DNA of 64,000 nt, taken from NCBI RefSeq assembly GCF_013177315.1, contig NZ_CP053661.1, positions 744,001 through 808,000 on the forward strand, in the 5' to 3' direction. The stretch comes from Thermoleptolyngbya sichuanensis A183. Lineage in GTDB: Bacteria; Cyanobacteriota; Cyanobacteriia; Elainellales; Elainellaceae. Shown here piece after piece: positions 56,559 to 64,000 of this stretch. The stretch's first letter is position 1. Each line of letters opens with the position of its first letter. The notes beneath the pieces were generated by a model, which saw nothing but the letters and a program-made list of their open reading frames with translations, was not told where the DNA came from and searched no databases. A program made the translations under genes and the position numbers.

Positions 56559-57773
56559 TCAGTGCGTCGTATTCAGGCTTTGTTCCAGTTTGCGGCTGCC
56601 CCAGGACATGGCGTAGCACAGCACCCAGAAAATCAGCCCGATGAATAAATACACCTCGGCATAGCGCCCGATAAACTGCGGGTTTGCCAAAATTGCGCGG
56701 CTGATGCCCAATAGCTCAAACAGTCCGATGATCAGCAACAGCGTTGTGTCTTGCAGCAGGCTGATGAATAGACCCACGATCGCCGGAATCGACACCTTCA
56801 GCGCCTGCGGCAGGATAATCAGCCCCAGCGTCAGCGGCGTGCTGAGTCCCAGGGCGCGGGAGGCTTCGGTTTGTCCGCGAGGGATGGATTGCAGCCCGCC
56901 GCGAATGGTTTCCGCTAGATAGGCCGCCGTGAATAGTGTTAGACCGATAATGGCGCGAATTACCAGATTTAGCCGAATATTGCCCGGAATAAACAGCGGC
57001 ACCATGACTGATGCAAAAAACAAAATTGACAGCAGCGGCAGCCCGCGCACCACTTCGATGTAGGCCGTAGACAGCCAGCGGATCACGGGTAGCGTGCTTT
57101 GACGGCCCAGCGCCAGCAAAATGCCTAGCGGAAACGACAGCAAAATGCTGATGACCGACACAAACACCGTCAGCAGCATCCCGCCCCAATCGTTGATGTT
57201 CACCGGGCGCAGCCCAAAGCCGCCTAATAGTAACCACAACGCAATTGGTAGGGCGATCGCCCAGGCCAGCGCCAGCCACTTGCCAAAGCCGGGGGTCTTG
57301 CTGCCGATTTGCCAGCCGATCCAGGCGCTCGCGGCCACCAGCAGCACAACGCCCAAAATCAGCAGACGATAGAGGGGCGGCGTGGGAAAAATGACGGCAG
57401 TCAGCGCGGCGATCGCCAGCCCAATCAGCACGGGACGGCTAAACAAACGCGGAGCCGCCTTTGCCAAAATGCCCCAGGTCTGCCCCGCCAGCGCCGCCAG
57501 TAGCGCCACCAACACCCAGACCCGCCAATACTGACTCGCGGGGAATCGCCCCACAAAGTACAGCGGCAGGTTTGCCGGAATCACCTCCCACTGCGCCAGC
57601 GAAAAGGCCCAGCGCACGAAGTTAATCACCGTGCTGCCCAAAAGCCACACCAGCAGAATCGTGAGAATGCTGTTGAACCAGCTATTGAACAGGTTCTTTC
57701 GCATCCAGGCGACAGGGCCGACCTGGGCGATGGGTGGGGGGGAAGTAGAGGCGGGGGGGTAGCTGGTGGTCAT
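56559..57773 (-). CDS. natH: amino-acid ABC transporter permease
   Basis: 404 residues, about 8 hydrophobic segments, with the permease loop EVVRGLPLLSILFFASVM and, in the cytoplasmic domain, RGGLQSIPRGQTEASRALGLS. Matches the larger permease of general/neutral amino-acid systems (AapM/BztC/NatH type), with the cyanobacterial N-II system as nearest known arrangement. It follows natG on the minus strand after 92 bp. Symbol tentative. Confidence 0.82.
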   Translation of the reverse strand: MTTSYPPASTSPPPIAQVGPVAWMRKNLFNSWFNSILTILLVWLLGSTVINFVRWAFSLAQWEVIPANLPLYFVGRFPASQYWRVWVLVALLAALAGQTWGILAKAAPRLFSRPVLIGLAIAALTAVIFPTPPLYRLLILGVVLLVAASAWIGWQIGSKTPGFGKWLALAWAIALPIALWLLLGGFGLRPVNINDWGGMLLTVFVSVISILLSFPLGILLALGRQSTLPVIRWLSTAYIEVVRGLPLLSILFFASVMVPLFIPGNIRLNLVIRAIIGLTLFTAAYLAETIRGGLQSIPRGQTEASRALGLSTPLTLGLIILPQALKVSIPAIVGLFISLLQDTTLLLIIGLFELLGISRAILANPQFIGRYAEVYLFIGLIFWVLCYAMSWGSRKLEQSLNTTH

Positions 57774-57865
57774 GGTCTAGAACTTGGGAGTAAGAAAGGG
57801 AGTTTTGGCGATCGCCTTCTAAATCAGATATCTAAATCAGATACCAGGGACATCAGGCGCAGCGG

Positions 57866-59050
57866 CTAGCGTTCCTTAAGCTGGACAGCGCGGTTGAGCA
57901 GGTTCATCAGCGTCGTGATCGCTAAGTTGATGATGAGATACACCGCCATCAGGATGAGAATCATCTCAACGGCGCGTCCCGTCTGGTTTTGCGTGGTTTG
58001 AAAGGTGGAGAAAAAATCGGGATAGCCGATCGCCAGCGCCAGGGTCGAGTTTTTGGCCAGGTTTTGGTACTGGCTATTGAGGGAGGGGATAATCACCCGC
58101 AGGGCCTGGGGCAAGACAACAAGCTGCATCGCCAGCCCAGTATGCAGCCCCAAGGCGCGGGCAGCTTCCCACTGTCCTTTCGACACCGACTGGATGCCCG
58201 CTCGAACGATCTCCGCAATGAACGCGCCCGTGTAAAACGACAGCCCAGCCAGCACAGCAGCGTATTCCAGCGAAATTCTCAAGCCGCCGGTAATTCTGTT
58301 GTTTTCGCCCAGGGCCGGTGTTTCCCACTCCATGCCAAACAGCAGAACCAGCAGACCGGCGATCGCCAGCCCAATCAAAATCCACTGCTGCGTTTTGCCC
58401 GATGCGCCAGCAGTTTCCATCAGCTTGATGCGCCAGCGCCAGATGAAGAAAGCGGCGATCGCCCCCAGCACAACCCCCAGCAGCGCCAGCCAGTCGCCTG
58501 CATTGTTTGCGGGCCAAGGAATAAACAGCCCGGCCTTATTAATAAAGCCCTTGCCCAGCAGCGGAGTCGGCGGGTCGTTGAGGCTACGCTGCGGCGCAAG
58601 GCTGTAGAACACCACAAAAATCCAGAAAAAAAGCTGGAGTAGCAGCGGCACGTTCCGCACAATTTCCACGTAAAACACGTTGAGCTTACGCAACAGCCAG
58701 TTGTCAGAGAAACTGGCGATTCCTGCCAGCACCCCAATCACCGTCGCCAGCACAAAGCCCACCAAAATCAGCCGCAGCGTGTTCAAAAAACCCACCACCA
58801 GCGCCCACCAGTAGCGATCGTTGGTCTGGTAAGGCACGATGGTTTCGCCAATGTTGAAGCCGGCCTGGTTTCTTAGGAACCCAAAGTCAAACTGCCGCCC
58901 CAACTGCGCTAGGTTGCGGAACATATTGCCAAGCAGGATCGACCCGATTAGCACTACAACACCCAGCACAACCAACTGGATAATGATTCGCCAGACCCGG
59001 TCGTCTCGCCAAAAGGGAATCTTTTCGGTGCCGTCAGAAGAGTGCGTCAT
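57866..59050 (-). CDS. natG: amino-acid ABC transporter permease
   Basis: 394 residues, about 8 hydrophobic segments. FVEIVRNVPLLLQLFF-like loop (VEIVRNVPLLLQLFFWIFVVFY) and the EAA region RAGIQSVSKGQWEAARALGLHTG with PQALRVIIP. AapQ/BztB/NatG type. Adjacent to natH and downstream of natF on the same strand. Symbol tentative. Confidence 0.82.
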   Translation of the reverse strand: MTHSSDGTEKIPFWRDDRVWRIIIQLVVLGVVVLIGSILLGNMFRNLAQLGRQFDFGFLRNQAGFNIGETIVPYQTNDRYWWALVVGFLNTLRLILVGFVLATVIGVLAGIASFSDNWLLRKLNVFYVEIVRNVPLLLQLFFWIFVVFYSLAPQRSLNDPPTPLLGKGFINKAGLFIPWPANNAGDWLALLGVVLGAIAAFFIWRWRIKLMETAGASGKTQQWILIGLAIAGLLVLLFGMEWETPALGENNRITGGLRISLEYAAVLAGLSFYTGAFIAEIVRAGIQSVSKGQWEAARALGLHTGLAMQLVVLPQALRVIIPSLNSQYQNLAKNSTLALAIGYPDFFSTFQTTQNQTGRAVEMILILMAVYLIINLAITTLMNLLNRAVQLKER

Positions 59051-59372
59051 GCCGACCTGCTCTGTTTCTGGAAACTTGGAGAAAATACGCGAGGAAATGC
59101 GCTTGAGAAACTACGTCATCAAATGGACTGACCGGAGCGTCTATCAATTCTTCTAAGTGGCGCTACGAATGAAATTGCCAGCAGCCCCGCAGCCCCTTAG
59201 CTGGCAATCCAAAATCGCAAACCCAAAATCGAAAATCAATATCGCCCCTCAGAATTCGCCCTTTGCAGAAAAGATACCAGGAAGGGCAGGCTTTGCAACA
59301 TAGCCGCCTGCTGTGACGGATTGAATGTTGACGAAACCTGCCCTCCAGCGTGTTTGAAAAACGGCGCAGACT
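59051..59372. repeat. intergenic region with AAAATC repeats
   Basis: About 320 bp between natF and natG on the minus strand. About 59209-59240 has CCAAAATCGCAAACCCAAAATCGAAAATC-type units. No gene and no ATPase-coding sequence. Confidence 0.7.
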
Positions 59373-60476
59373 TTAGCGGAATGGCGGAGAGTACATCAGA
59401 CCGCCATTGGTCCACAGTTCGTTGGGGCCGCGAGAAATGTTTAGCTCAGAGCCGCTGCCCACGTTGCGCTCGTAGATTTCGCCGTAGTTGCCAACCGCCT
59501 TGATAACGTGAACCATGAAATCGGCAGGCAGACCCAGCTGGCTACCCAATTCACCCTGTGCCCCCAGGAAGTTTTGAATGTCGGGGTTCGGGTCTTGCTT
59601 CATTTGATCGACGTTGGCCTGGGTAATGCCAAACTCCTCTGCCTGAATCAGCCCAAACGTCACCCACTTCACCACGTCATACCAGCGAGAGTCGCCGTTG
59701 ATGGTCACTGGGCCCAGAGGTTCCTTGGACATCACCACGTCGAGCAGCACATAGTCGTCAGGGTTGGGCAGGGAGGTGCGCTTGGCGGCAAGCTGAGAAC
59801 GGTCAGACGTAAAGGCATCGCAGCGACCCTCCGAGAAAGCGGCGATCGCCGCATTAGAGTCCTGGAACTTTACTTCATTAATCGTCACACCTGCTTCTTT
59901 GGTGCGGCTGGCCAGGTTTAGCTCGGTCGTCGTTCCCGTTTCCACACACACCGACTTGCCTGCTAGACCGGCCACATCTTGGATGCCGCTGGCCTTACTC
60001 ACCAATAGCCCTTGACCGTCATAGAAAGTGGTCGGCGCAAACTCCAGACCGTTTCCGCCCGCCGCATCTCGGCTAGCCGTCCAAGTGGTGTTACGAGACA
60101 GCATATCCACTTCGCCGTTCTGCACCGCTGGGAAACGAGCCGTAGAATCGAGGTTTCGATATTCAATCTTGCTGTCGATATCTTCCGATGTGCCAAAAAC
60201 CGCAGCGGCCACGGCGCGGCAGACATCCACATCTAGCCCAGAGTAGTTGCCGCTGGGGTCAACGAAGCTAAATCCAGGAATCGTCCCCTCAACGCCGCAG
60301 ATCAATTTACCCCGCTCCTTCACCATGTCAAGTCGGCTTCTGCCCGCAGCAGTTGCCGCTGGAGATGCGCCTTCAGCACCGGGCGAGCTTGCAGTATTCG
60401 TAGGCGCTGAGGTACAGGCAGAGATTGCGGCTACCGACAGACTGGCTGCCAGCAGCAAAGAACCCCACTTACGCAT
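59373..60476 (-). CDS. natF: amino-acid ABC transporter substrate-binding lipoprotein
   Basis: 367 residues from ATG 60476 (GTG at 60491 possible). Lipoprotein signal with lipobox ISAC and a Ser/Ala/Pro-rich tether. Then the family-3 solute-binding fold: KLICGVEGTIPGFSF, YSGLDVDVCRAVAAAVFG, MLSRNTTWTASRD, VCVETGTTTE and DAFTSDRSQLAA. Likely binds neutral or glutamate-type amino acids (AapJ/BztA/NatF type) and passes them to the two permeases downstream. No ATPase in the window; in Anabaena the shared BgtA is encoded elsewhere. Symbol tentative. Confidence 0.88.
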   Translation of the reverse strand: MRKWGSLLLAASLSVAAISACTSAPTNTASSPGAEGASPAATAAGRSRLDMVKERGKLICGVEGTIPGFSFVDPSGNYSGLDVDVCRAVAAAVFGTSEDIDSKIEYRNLDSTARFPAVQNGEVDMLSRNTTWTASRDAAGGNGLEFAPTTFYDGQGLLVSKASGIQDVAGLAGKSVCVETGTTTELNLASRTKEAGVTINEVKFQDSNAAIAAFSEGRCDAFTSDRSQLAAKRTSLPNPDDYVLLDVVMSKEPLGPVTINGDSRWYDVVKWVTFGLIQAEEFGITQANVDQMKQDPNPDIQNFLGAQGELGSQLGLPADFMVHVIKAVGNYGEIYERNVGSGSELNISRGPNELWTNGGLMYSPPFR

Positions 60477-61025
60477 AGTTGTCTCACTCACTTCAATCAG
60501 AACTTCAACAGAACTTTAGGAAAACGTCAGGGTAGCAATCTGCGTGGAAGAAGCACATCCATAGTCAAAACCTGGCATCTGCCAGGACGCAGATCAACGC
60601 TCTTCCAACTTACTGCTTTGAACTTTCTTAACAGTCTACTGCTTCCGGAATTCCGTTTGTATACTACTATACGTTTAGTGGGGTTGTCATGGGTTCGTAA
60701 AACGGGAGACAACTTGCTGACAGAATCGGGTATTTGGTACCTGAAACTAAGCCCACCTGCGACTGAAAGCTTCAGGCTAGGGCTAACACACTTAACTCAG
60801 TCCTACAGAGTCCTACAGAGCGATGTTGGGATGGCTGTAAACTACTTCTCTATAGAGCCTTGGGGCAGAAGAGCCTTGGGGCAGATGGTCTGCATCTGGC
60901 AGCGTTTGGTCAGTTTAGGGGCGATTTCGATTAGATCGCTGAGATTAACGACCGAGGTTAACAACCCATGAGCGCGAGATGGGTTAAGCAGTAGGTCGTT
61001 AAGCAGTAGGTCAATGACGGGTCGC
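60477..61025. other. intergenic region, natF promoter side
   Basis: About 550 bp between natF and the 69-residue gene on the same strand. Small direct repeats occur: two units of AGTCCTACAG near 60790, and two 15-bp units GTTAAGCAGTAGGTC near 60984-61013. The frame 60618-60971 has no support as a gene. The natF promoter should be here, unresolved. Confidence 0.5.
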
Positions 61026-61235
61026 CTAGCGTCCTTGCGCCATCTCACGAATGAGCGGAATGCGTGTGCGAATGTATTCGCTGAGGAGGTCAGATTCGCT
61101 GGGGCTGAGCGATCGCCCCTGATAAAACTGCCCGATTAACCACTTGGTGAGGCTGTGGTCATCCAAGCTAAGCAATACGCTCGACTGCGCTTCGTCTACA
61201 ACCATCCAGAGATGCCGGAGCATTAGAGGACTCAT
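61026..61235 (-). CDS. small conserved hypothetical protein
   Basis: 69 residues with a near-perfect TAAGGAGG ribosome site upstream of ATG 61235. Sequence: MVVDEAQSSVLLSLDDHSLTKWLIGQF followed by LSPSESDLLSEYIRTRIPLIREMA, predicted helical. Seen in cyanobacterial genomes in style, role unknown. Divergent from gvpK. Confidence 0.75.
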   Translation of the reverse strand: MSPLMLRHLWMVVDEAQSSVLLSLDDHSLTKWLIGQFYQGRSLSPSESDLLSEYIRTRIPLIREMAQGR

Positions 61236-61381
61236 ACCGCCTCCTTAAGGTTTTCTTCATTTTCTATACCATACCCACCCGGTTTGTCGCTGGTGCATTG
61301 TGAACACAAGACGACACAGATTGTGACGGATGCCGTAACAATTGACGGAGAAACTTGATAAATTTTGGGCATGATGAAGGC

Positions 61382-61993
61382 ATGGAATCTGTCAATTTTG
61401 TGCCTAATTCTGCATCTGCTTCGGCATCCACCTCTACGGGTTCGATGTCCGACTCGGCATCTCCTGATGCTGCGACGGATTCTCCTCCATCAGATGCTCT
61501 ATCTGAGGATGCCCTATCTGGGGATGCTCTATCTGGGGATTTGGCGGCGCTGCCTGCGGAGGTTTCCCTGATGCCTGCGGGCAAGTCGGACGCGGGACTG
61601 GCTCCGCTGCTGCTGACGGTTGTTGAGCTAGTGCGACAGTTGATGGAGGCGCAGGTAATCCGCCGCATGGAAGAGGGGCTGCTGAGCGACGGCGACCTAG
61701 ATCGCGCTGCCGAAAGCCTGCGGAAGCTGGAAGAACAGGTTGTGCAGCTTTGTGAAATTTTTGAGATCGATCCGGCAGATCTCAATATCGACCTGGGCGA
61801 AATTGGCACGTTGCTGCCCAAGGCGGGCGGCTACTATCCCGGCGAACAGTCTGCCAATCCGTCAATTCTGGAACTGCTGGATCGCCTGTTGAATACGGGC
61901 GTAGTGATCGAGGGCGATGTGGATTTGGGGCTGGCGCAACTGAGCCTGATCCATGCCAAGCTTCGCCTGGTGCTTACATCCAAGCCGCTGTAG
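61382..61993 (+). CDS. gvpK: gas vesicle protein GvpK with GvpA/J-like tail
   Basis: 203 residues from ATG 61382 (TTG 61355 also in frame). An acidic Ser/Asp/Ala-rich N-terminus (about 1-65) precedes the GvpK block: LAPLLLTVVELVRQLMEAQVIRRMEEG ... QLCEIFEIDPADLNIDLGEIGTLLP. After a short linker with YYPGEQ, the C-terminus reads SILELLDRLLNTGVVIEGDVDLGLAQLSLIHAKLRLVL, closely patterned on GvpA/GvpJ (LxxxxDRxLxxGxVV...). So both parts are in one protein; this may be the usual cyanobacterial GvpK form. Followed by gvpF/L and gvpG. Confidence 0.88.
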   Translation: MESVNFVPNSASASASTSTGSMSDSASPDAATDSPPSDALSEDALSGDALSGDLAALPAEVSLMPAGKSDAGLAPLLLTVVELVRQLMEAQVIRRMEEGLLSDGDLDRAAESLRKLEEQVVQLCEIFEIDPADLNIDLGEIGTLLPKAGGYYPGEQSANPSILELLDRLLNTGVVIEGDVDLGLAQLSLIHAKLRLVLTSKPL

Positions 61994-62150
61994 TTTTTGC
62001 AGGGGGTTTGTAACGCTGTGTCGCAATTTCGCAAAATTGGCGATCGCCCCTGCCAAACTGGGCACTCTCAGCGAGTAGGCAAGTTGGGCCAGCAAAACCC
62101 CCGACGATTTGCGCCCATTCGCTTCCAGTGGCCCTGTTTCCCCGCGCATC

Positions 62151-62897
62151 ATGGCATACGGTTTTTATCTCTACGGCATCTTCCCCACCCCCGGCCCTGT
62201 CGGGCTGGCCCTCGAAGGTCTGGACGCGCAGCCCGTTCATTCCCACGCCATTGGCGATTTCGTATTTCTCTATTCCGAGGCGCAGCAAAAGCGCTATCTC
62301 TCTAGCCGCAAAAACCTGCTGGGCCATGAGCGCGTGCTGGAGCAAGCGATGGAGAAGGGCTATCGTACCCTGCTGCCACTTCAGTTTGGCCTGGTGATTA
62401 AGAACTGGACCAGCGTCGAGGAGCAACTCATCGTGCCCAAGGGAGAGGCGCTGCGGCAGTTGTTTCAGCGGCTAGACGGTCGCCGGGAGGTAGGCATCAA
62501 GCTGGTGTGGAACCAGGAGGCGGAGCTAGAGGCGCTGATGCAGGAAAACGATCTGTTAAGAGCAGAGCGCGATCGCCTCGAAGGAAAAACCCTCAGCATG
62601 GACGAAATCGTTCGCATTGGGCAATCCATCGAACATGCTATGACCGTCCGCAAAGACGCGATTATTCAAACCTGCCGCGATCGCCTCAACACCCATGCCG
62701 TTGAAATTGCCGAAAACGATCCCCTGCCCAGCGTTCCCGGCATGATCTACAACGCCGCTTACCTGATTCCCTGGGATGCCGAACCCGCCTTCGGGCAGCA
62801 GGTCGATCAACTGGACACGCAGTTCAGCGGCCGCCTGACCATCCGCTACAACAACTTCACCGCACCCTACAACTTTGCCCAGCTAGAAGCAGAGTAA
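62151..62897 (+). CDS. gvpF: gas vesicle protein GvpF/GvpL
   Basis: 248 residues from ATG 62151 (frame open from 62109). GvpF/L family: FYLYGIFPTPGP, DFVFLYSEAQQKRYLSSRKNLLGHERVLEQAMEKGYRTLLPLQFG, then a coiled region and a conserved ending (YNAAYLIPWDAEPAF, FSGRLTIRYNNFTAPYNF). Helps assemble the vesicle; F and L are hard to tell apart. 157 bp after gvpK and 42 bp before gvpG. Confidence 0.9.
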   Translation: MAYGFYLYGIFPTPGPVGLALEGLDAQPVHSHAIGDFVFLYSEAQQKRYLSSRKNLLGHERVLEQAMEKGYRTLLPLQFGLVIKNWTSVEEQLIVPKGEALRQLFQRLDGRREVGIKLVWNQEAELEALMQENDLLRAERDRLEGKTLSMDEIVRIGQSIEHAMTVRKDAIIQTCRDRLNTHAVEIAENDPLPSVPGMIYNAAYLIPWDAEPAFGQQVDQLDTQFSGRLTIRYNNFTAPYNFAQLEAE

Positions 62898-62939
62898 GAT
62901 AGCACCCGCCTTTATTACCTTTTCACTCCCAACCCCGCT

Positions 62940-63194
62940 ATGATCTTTGACCTCCTCCTCGCCCCCGTCACCGCGCCCATCAACGGCATGAACTGGATTG
63001 CCAGCAAGATCTTGGAGCAGGCAGAGCCGCTGCTGGATGAAAAAGAAAATCTGAAAAAGGAACTGCTGGCGCTGCAACTCGCCTTTGATATGGGCGAACT
63101 GTCCGAAGACGAGTTTGAGGAGCGGGAAGAGGCGCTGCTGCTGGCGATTCAGGCGCTCGAAGACGAGGATCTGGACACAGAAGACGAAGATTAG
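62940..63194 (+). CDS. gvpG: gas vesicle protein GvpG
   Basis: 84 residues: MIFDLLLAPVTAPINGMNWIASKILEQAEP, then a charged helix and a glutamate-rich tail (LEDEDLDTEDED). Matches GvpG, an accessory assembly protein. Last gene of the visible gvp group; gvpA, gvpC, gvpN, gvpV and gvpW are not in the window. Confidence 0.9.
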   Translation: MIFDLLLAPVTAPINGMNWIASKILEQAEPLLDEKENLKKELLALQLAFDMGELSEDEFEEREEALLLAIQALEDEDLDTEDED

Positions 63195-63316
63195 TCGTTG
63201 ATTAATCAACGATTAATCAACGCCCCTAGTGGCAATTCTCCTGAGGGCTGCTGCGAATGAAATTTTGAGACGCTCCGCAGGTGCTTGACTGGCAATCTAA
63301 AATCGCAAATCCAAAA

Positions 63317-64000
63317 TCAGCCCAGCATTAGCCCCTTGGACTGGAGTTTTTGCTCAATTTGCTGCATCTCCTCCAGGGTTTCGCCCGCGACGATGCCGTA
63401 AAGTTCGGTGTAGATCTTGCCGTACTTTACTTTTTCTAGGGCGGAGAGGATCAGGAAATCCTTACGCGCCAGCTCGGGCCTAAGTTCCACCAAGATCGAA
63501 TCGAGCGTGCCGTCCATGCGGTAATCGGTGGAATATTTGGCGATCGCCTTTCCTTCCTTCAGCAAGGGTTGCCGTTGCAAGCACAGCGGAGTAGAGCCAT
63601 TGACCCGAAAGTTGGCATCGATGGCGTGGAGTTGTCCGTCGTTGTCTTCCAGCACGTCGCAGCCGATGATGCCGAAATAGCCCTGCTGGTGGGCATAGCG
63701 GGCGATCGCCAGAATATGCGGCGCGAACCGTTCCACGGGCGTATTTTGGTAGTCAATCAGCCCGCCCAGGTAGCCGCCTTCCTCTGTGACCAACTGCCCC
63801 GTCACGCCGATCAGTTCCACCGCGCCCGTCTTACTCACGTAGAACTGCATACAGTAGTTTTGCACTGCATTTTTCACAAAATCCGACACCACAATGCTGC
63901 GAAGCAAATTGATTTCTCGATATTTGCGGATTTCCCGCAGGCAATAGTCCAGGTCGCTGGAGTTCTGAATAATATAGGTTCCCTCACCCGATAGCCCGTG
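63317..64000 (-). CDS. ATP-grasp domain protein (5' part beyond window)
   Basis: The frame is open from the right edge to the stop at 63317, about 227 residues visible. An ATP-grasp glycine loop HGLSGEGTYIIQNSSDL starts at the edge. Later come VELIGVTGQLVTEEG, GIIGCDVLED and the metal-ligand segment DANFRVNGSTPL. The C-terminus (KVKYGKIYTELYGIVAGETLEEM) is a helical appendage. Probably a carboxylate-amine ligase type enzyme; substrate unknown. The gas-vesicle genes converge with it. Confidence 0.78.
   Translation of the reverse strand, partial: HGLSGEGTYIIQNSSDLDYCLREIRKYREINLLRSIVVSDFVKNAVQNYCMQFYVSKTGAVELIGVTGQLVTEEGGYLGGLIDYQNTPVERFAPHILAIARYAHQQGYFGIIGCDVLEDNDGQLHAIDANFRVNGSTPLCLQRQPLLKEGKAIAKYSTDYRMDGTLDSILVELRPELARKDFLILSALEKVKYGKIYTELYGIVAGETLEEMQQIEQKLQSKGLMLG

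Noticed and set aside
60618-60971. 117-residue frame before natF
   Set aside because: TTG start, crosses direct repeats, no conserved pattern.

Overview
The window comes from a cyanobacterium. The octamer GCGATCGC (HIP1) recurs throughout, inside and between genes, and there are photosystem genes (psb27, psaK), a hormogonium-polysaccharide type membrane protein (HpsL-like), a cyanobacterial N-II type amino-acid transporter (natF-natG-natH), gas-vesicle genes and several small cyanobacterial protein families. The GC-rich coding style suggests a filamentous Leptolyngbya/Thermoleptolyngbya-like strain, but the genus is only a guess.

Layout. 1-8.35 kb (minus strand) is a three-gene sensory operon joined by two ATGA overlaps: a giant PAS-rich hybrid histidine kinase, a second hybrid kinase with degenerate receivers, and a HAMP sensor cut by the left edge. 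9-15.7 kb (plus) holds folP, an SbcD/Mre11-like nuclease, an exported FAD oxidoreductase, maf and an MFS exporter. 15.8-23.1 kb is bounded by two 1517-bp insertion sequences that are nearly identical and point the same way. Between them lie a frameshifted membrane-protein gene, a two-gene permease system and a GNAT acetyltransferase. 23-38 kb carries hpsL, small membrane and coiled-coil proteins, a fused phosphotransferase/P-loop kinase, a purine group (purA, adenosine deaminase, purH), Uma2, psb27, DUF4079, an esterase, a phosphoribosyltransferase and psaK. 39-48 kb has dacB (PBP4), a 7TM-HD phosphodiesterase, prfB with its programmed frameshift, a DegT aminotransferase, tlyA and a DUF1232 protein. 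48.5-56.4 kb is a regulatory and accessory stretch: a LuxR-type regulator, a 1-kb non-coding region with a nested palindromic element, a TetR regulator, an AraC-methyltransferase repair protein, GNAT, SulP and a small gene split by an in-frame TGA. 56.5-60.5 kb is the natFGH transporter without its ATPase. 61-63.2 kb holds gas-vesicle genes gvpK-gvpF/L-gvpG without gvpA. An ATP-grasp protein runs off the right edge.

The most distinctive feature of the window is its load of short tandem arrays with 7-18 bp units, in at least a dozen intergenic places. Three of them end exactly at, or inside, a start codon (19.05, 52.17 and 53.38 kb), and one related repeat is translated inside dacB. Other non-genic points of interest are two diverged copies of a 90-bp MITE-like palindrome (32.1 and 48.5 kb), a nested palindrome between 13-bp direct repeats (49.6 kb), paired TetR-type operators and a Fur-like box. 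All functional calls rest on motifs read by eye and memory of families; no database search was run.
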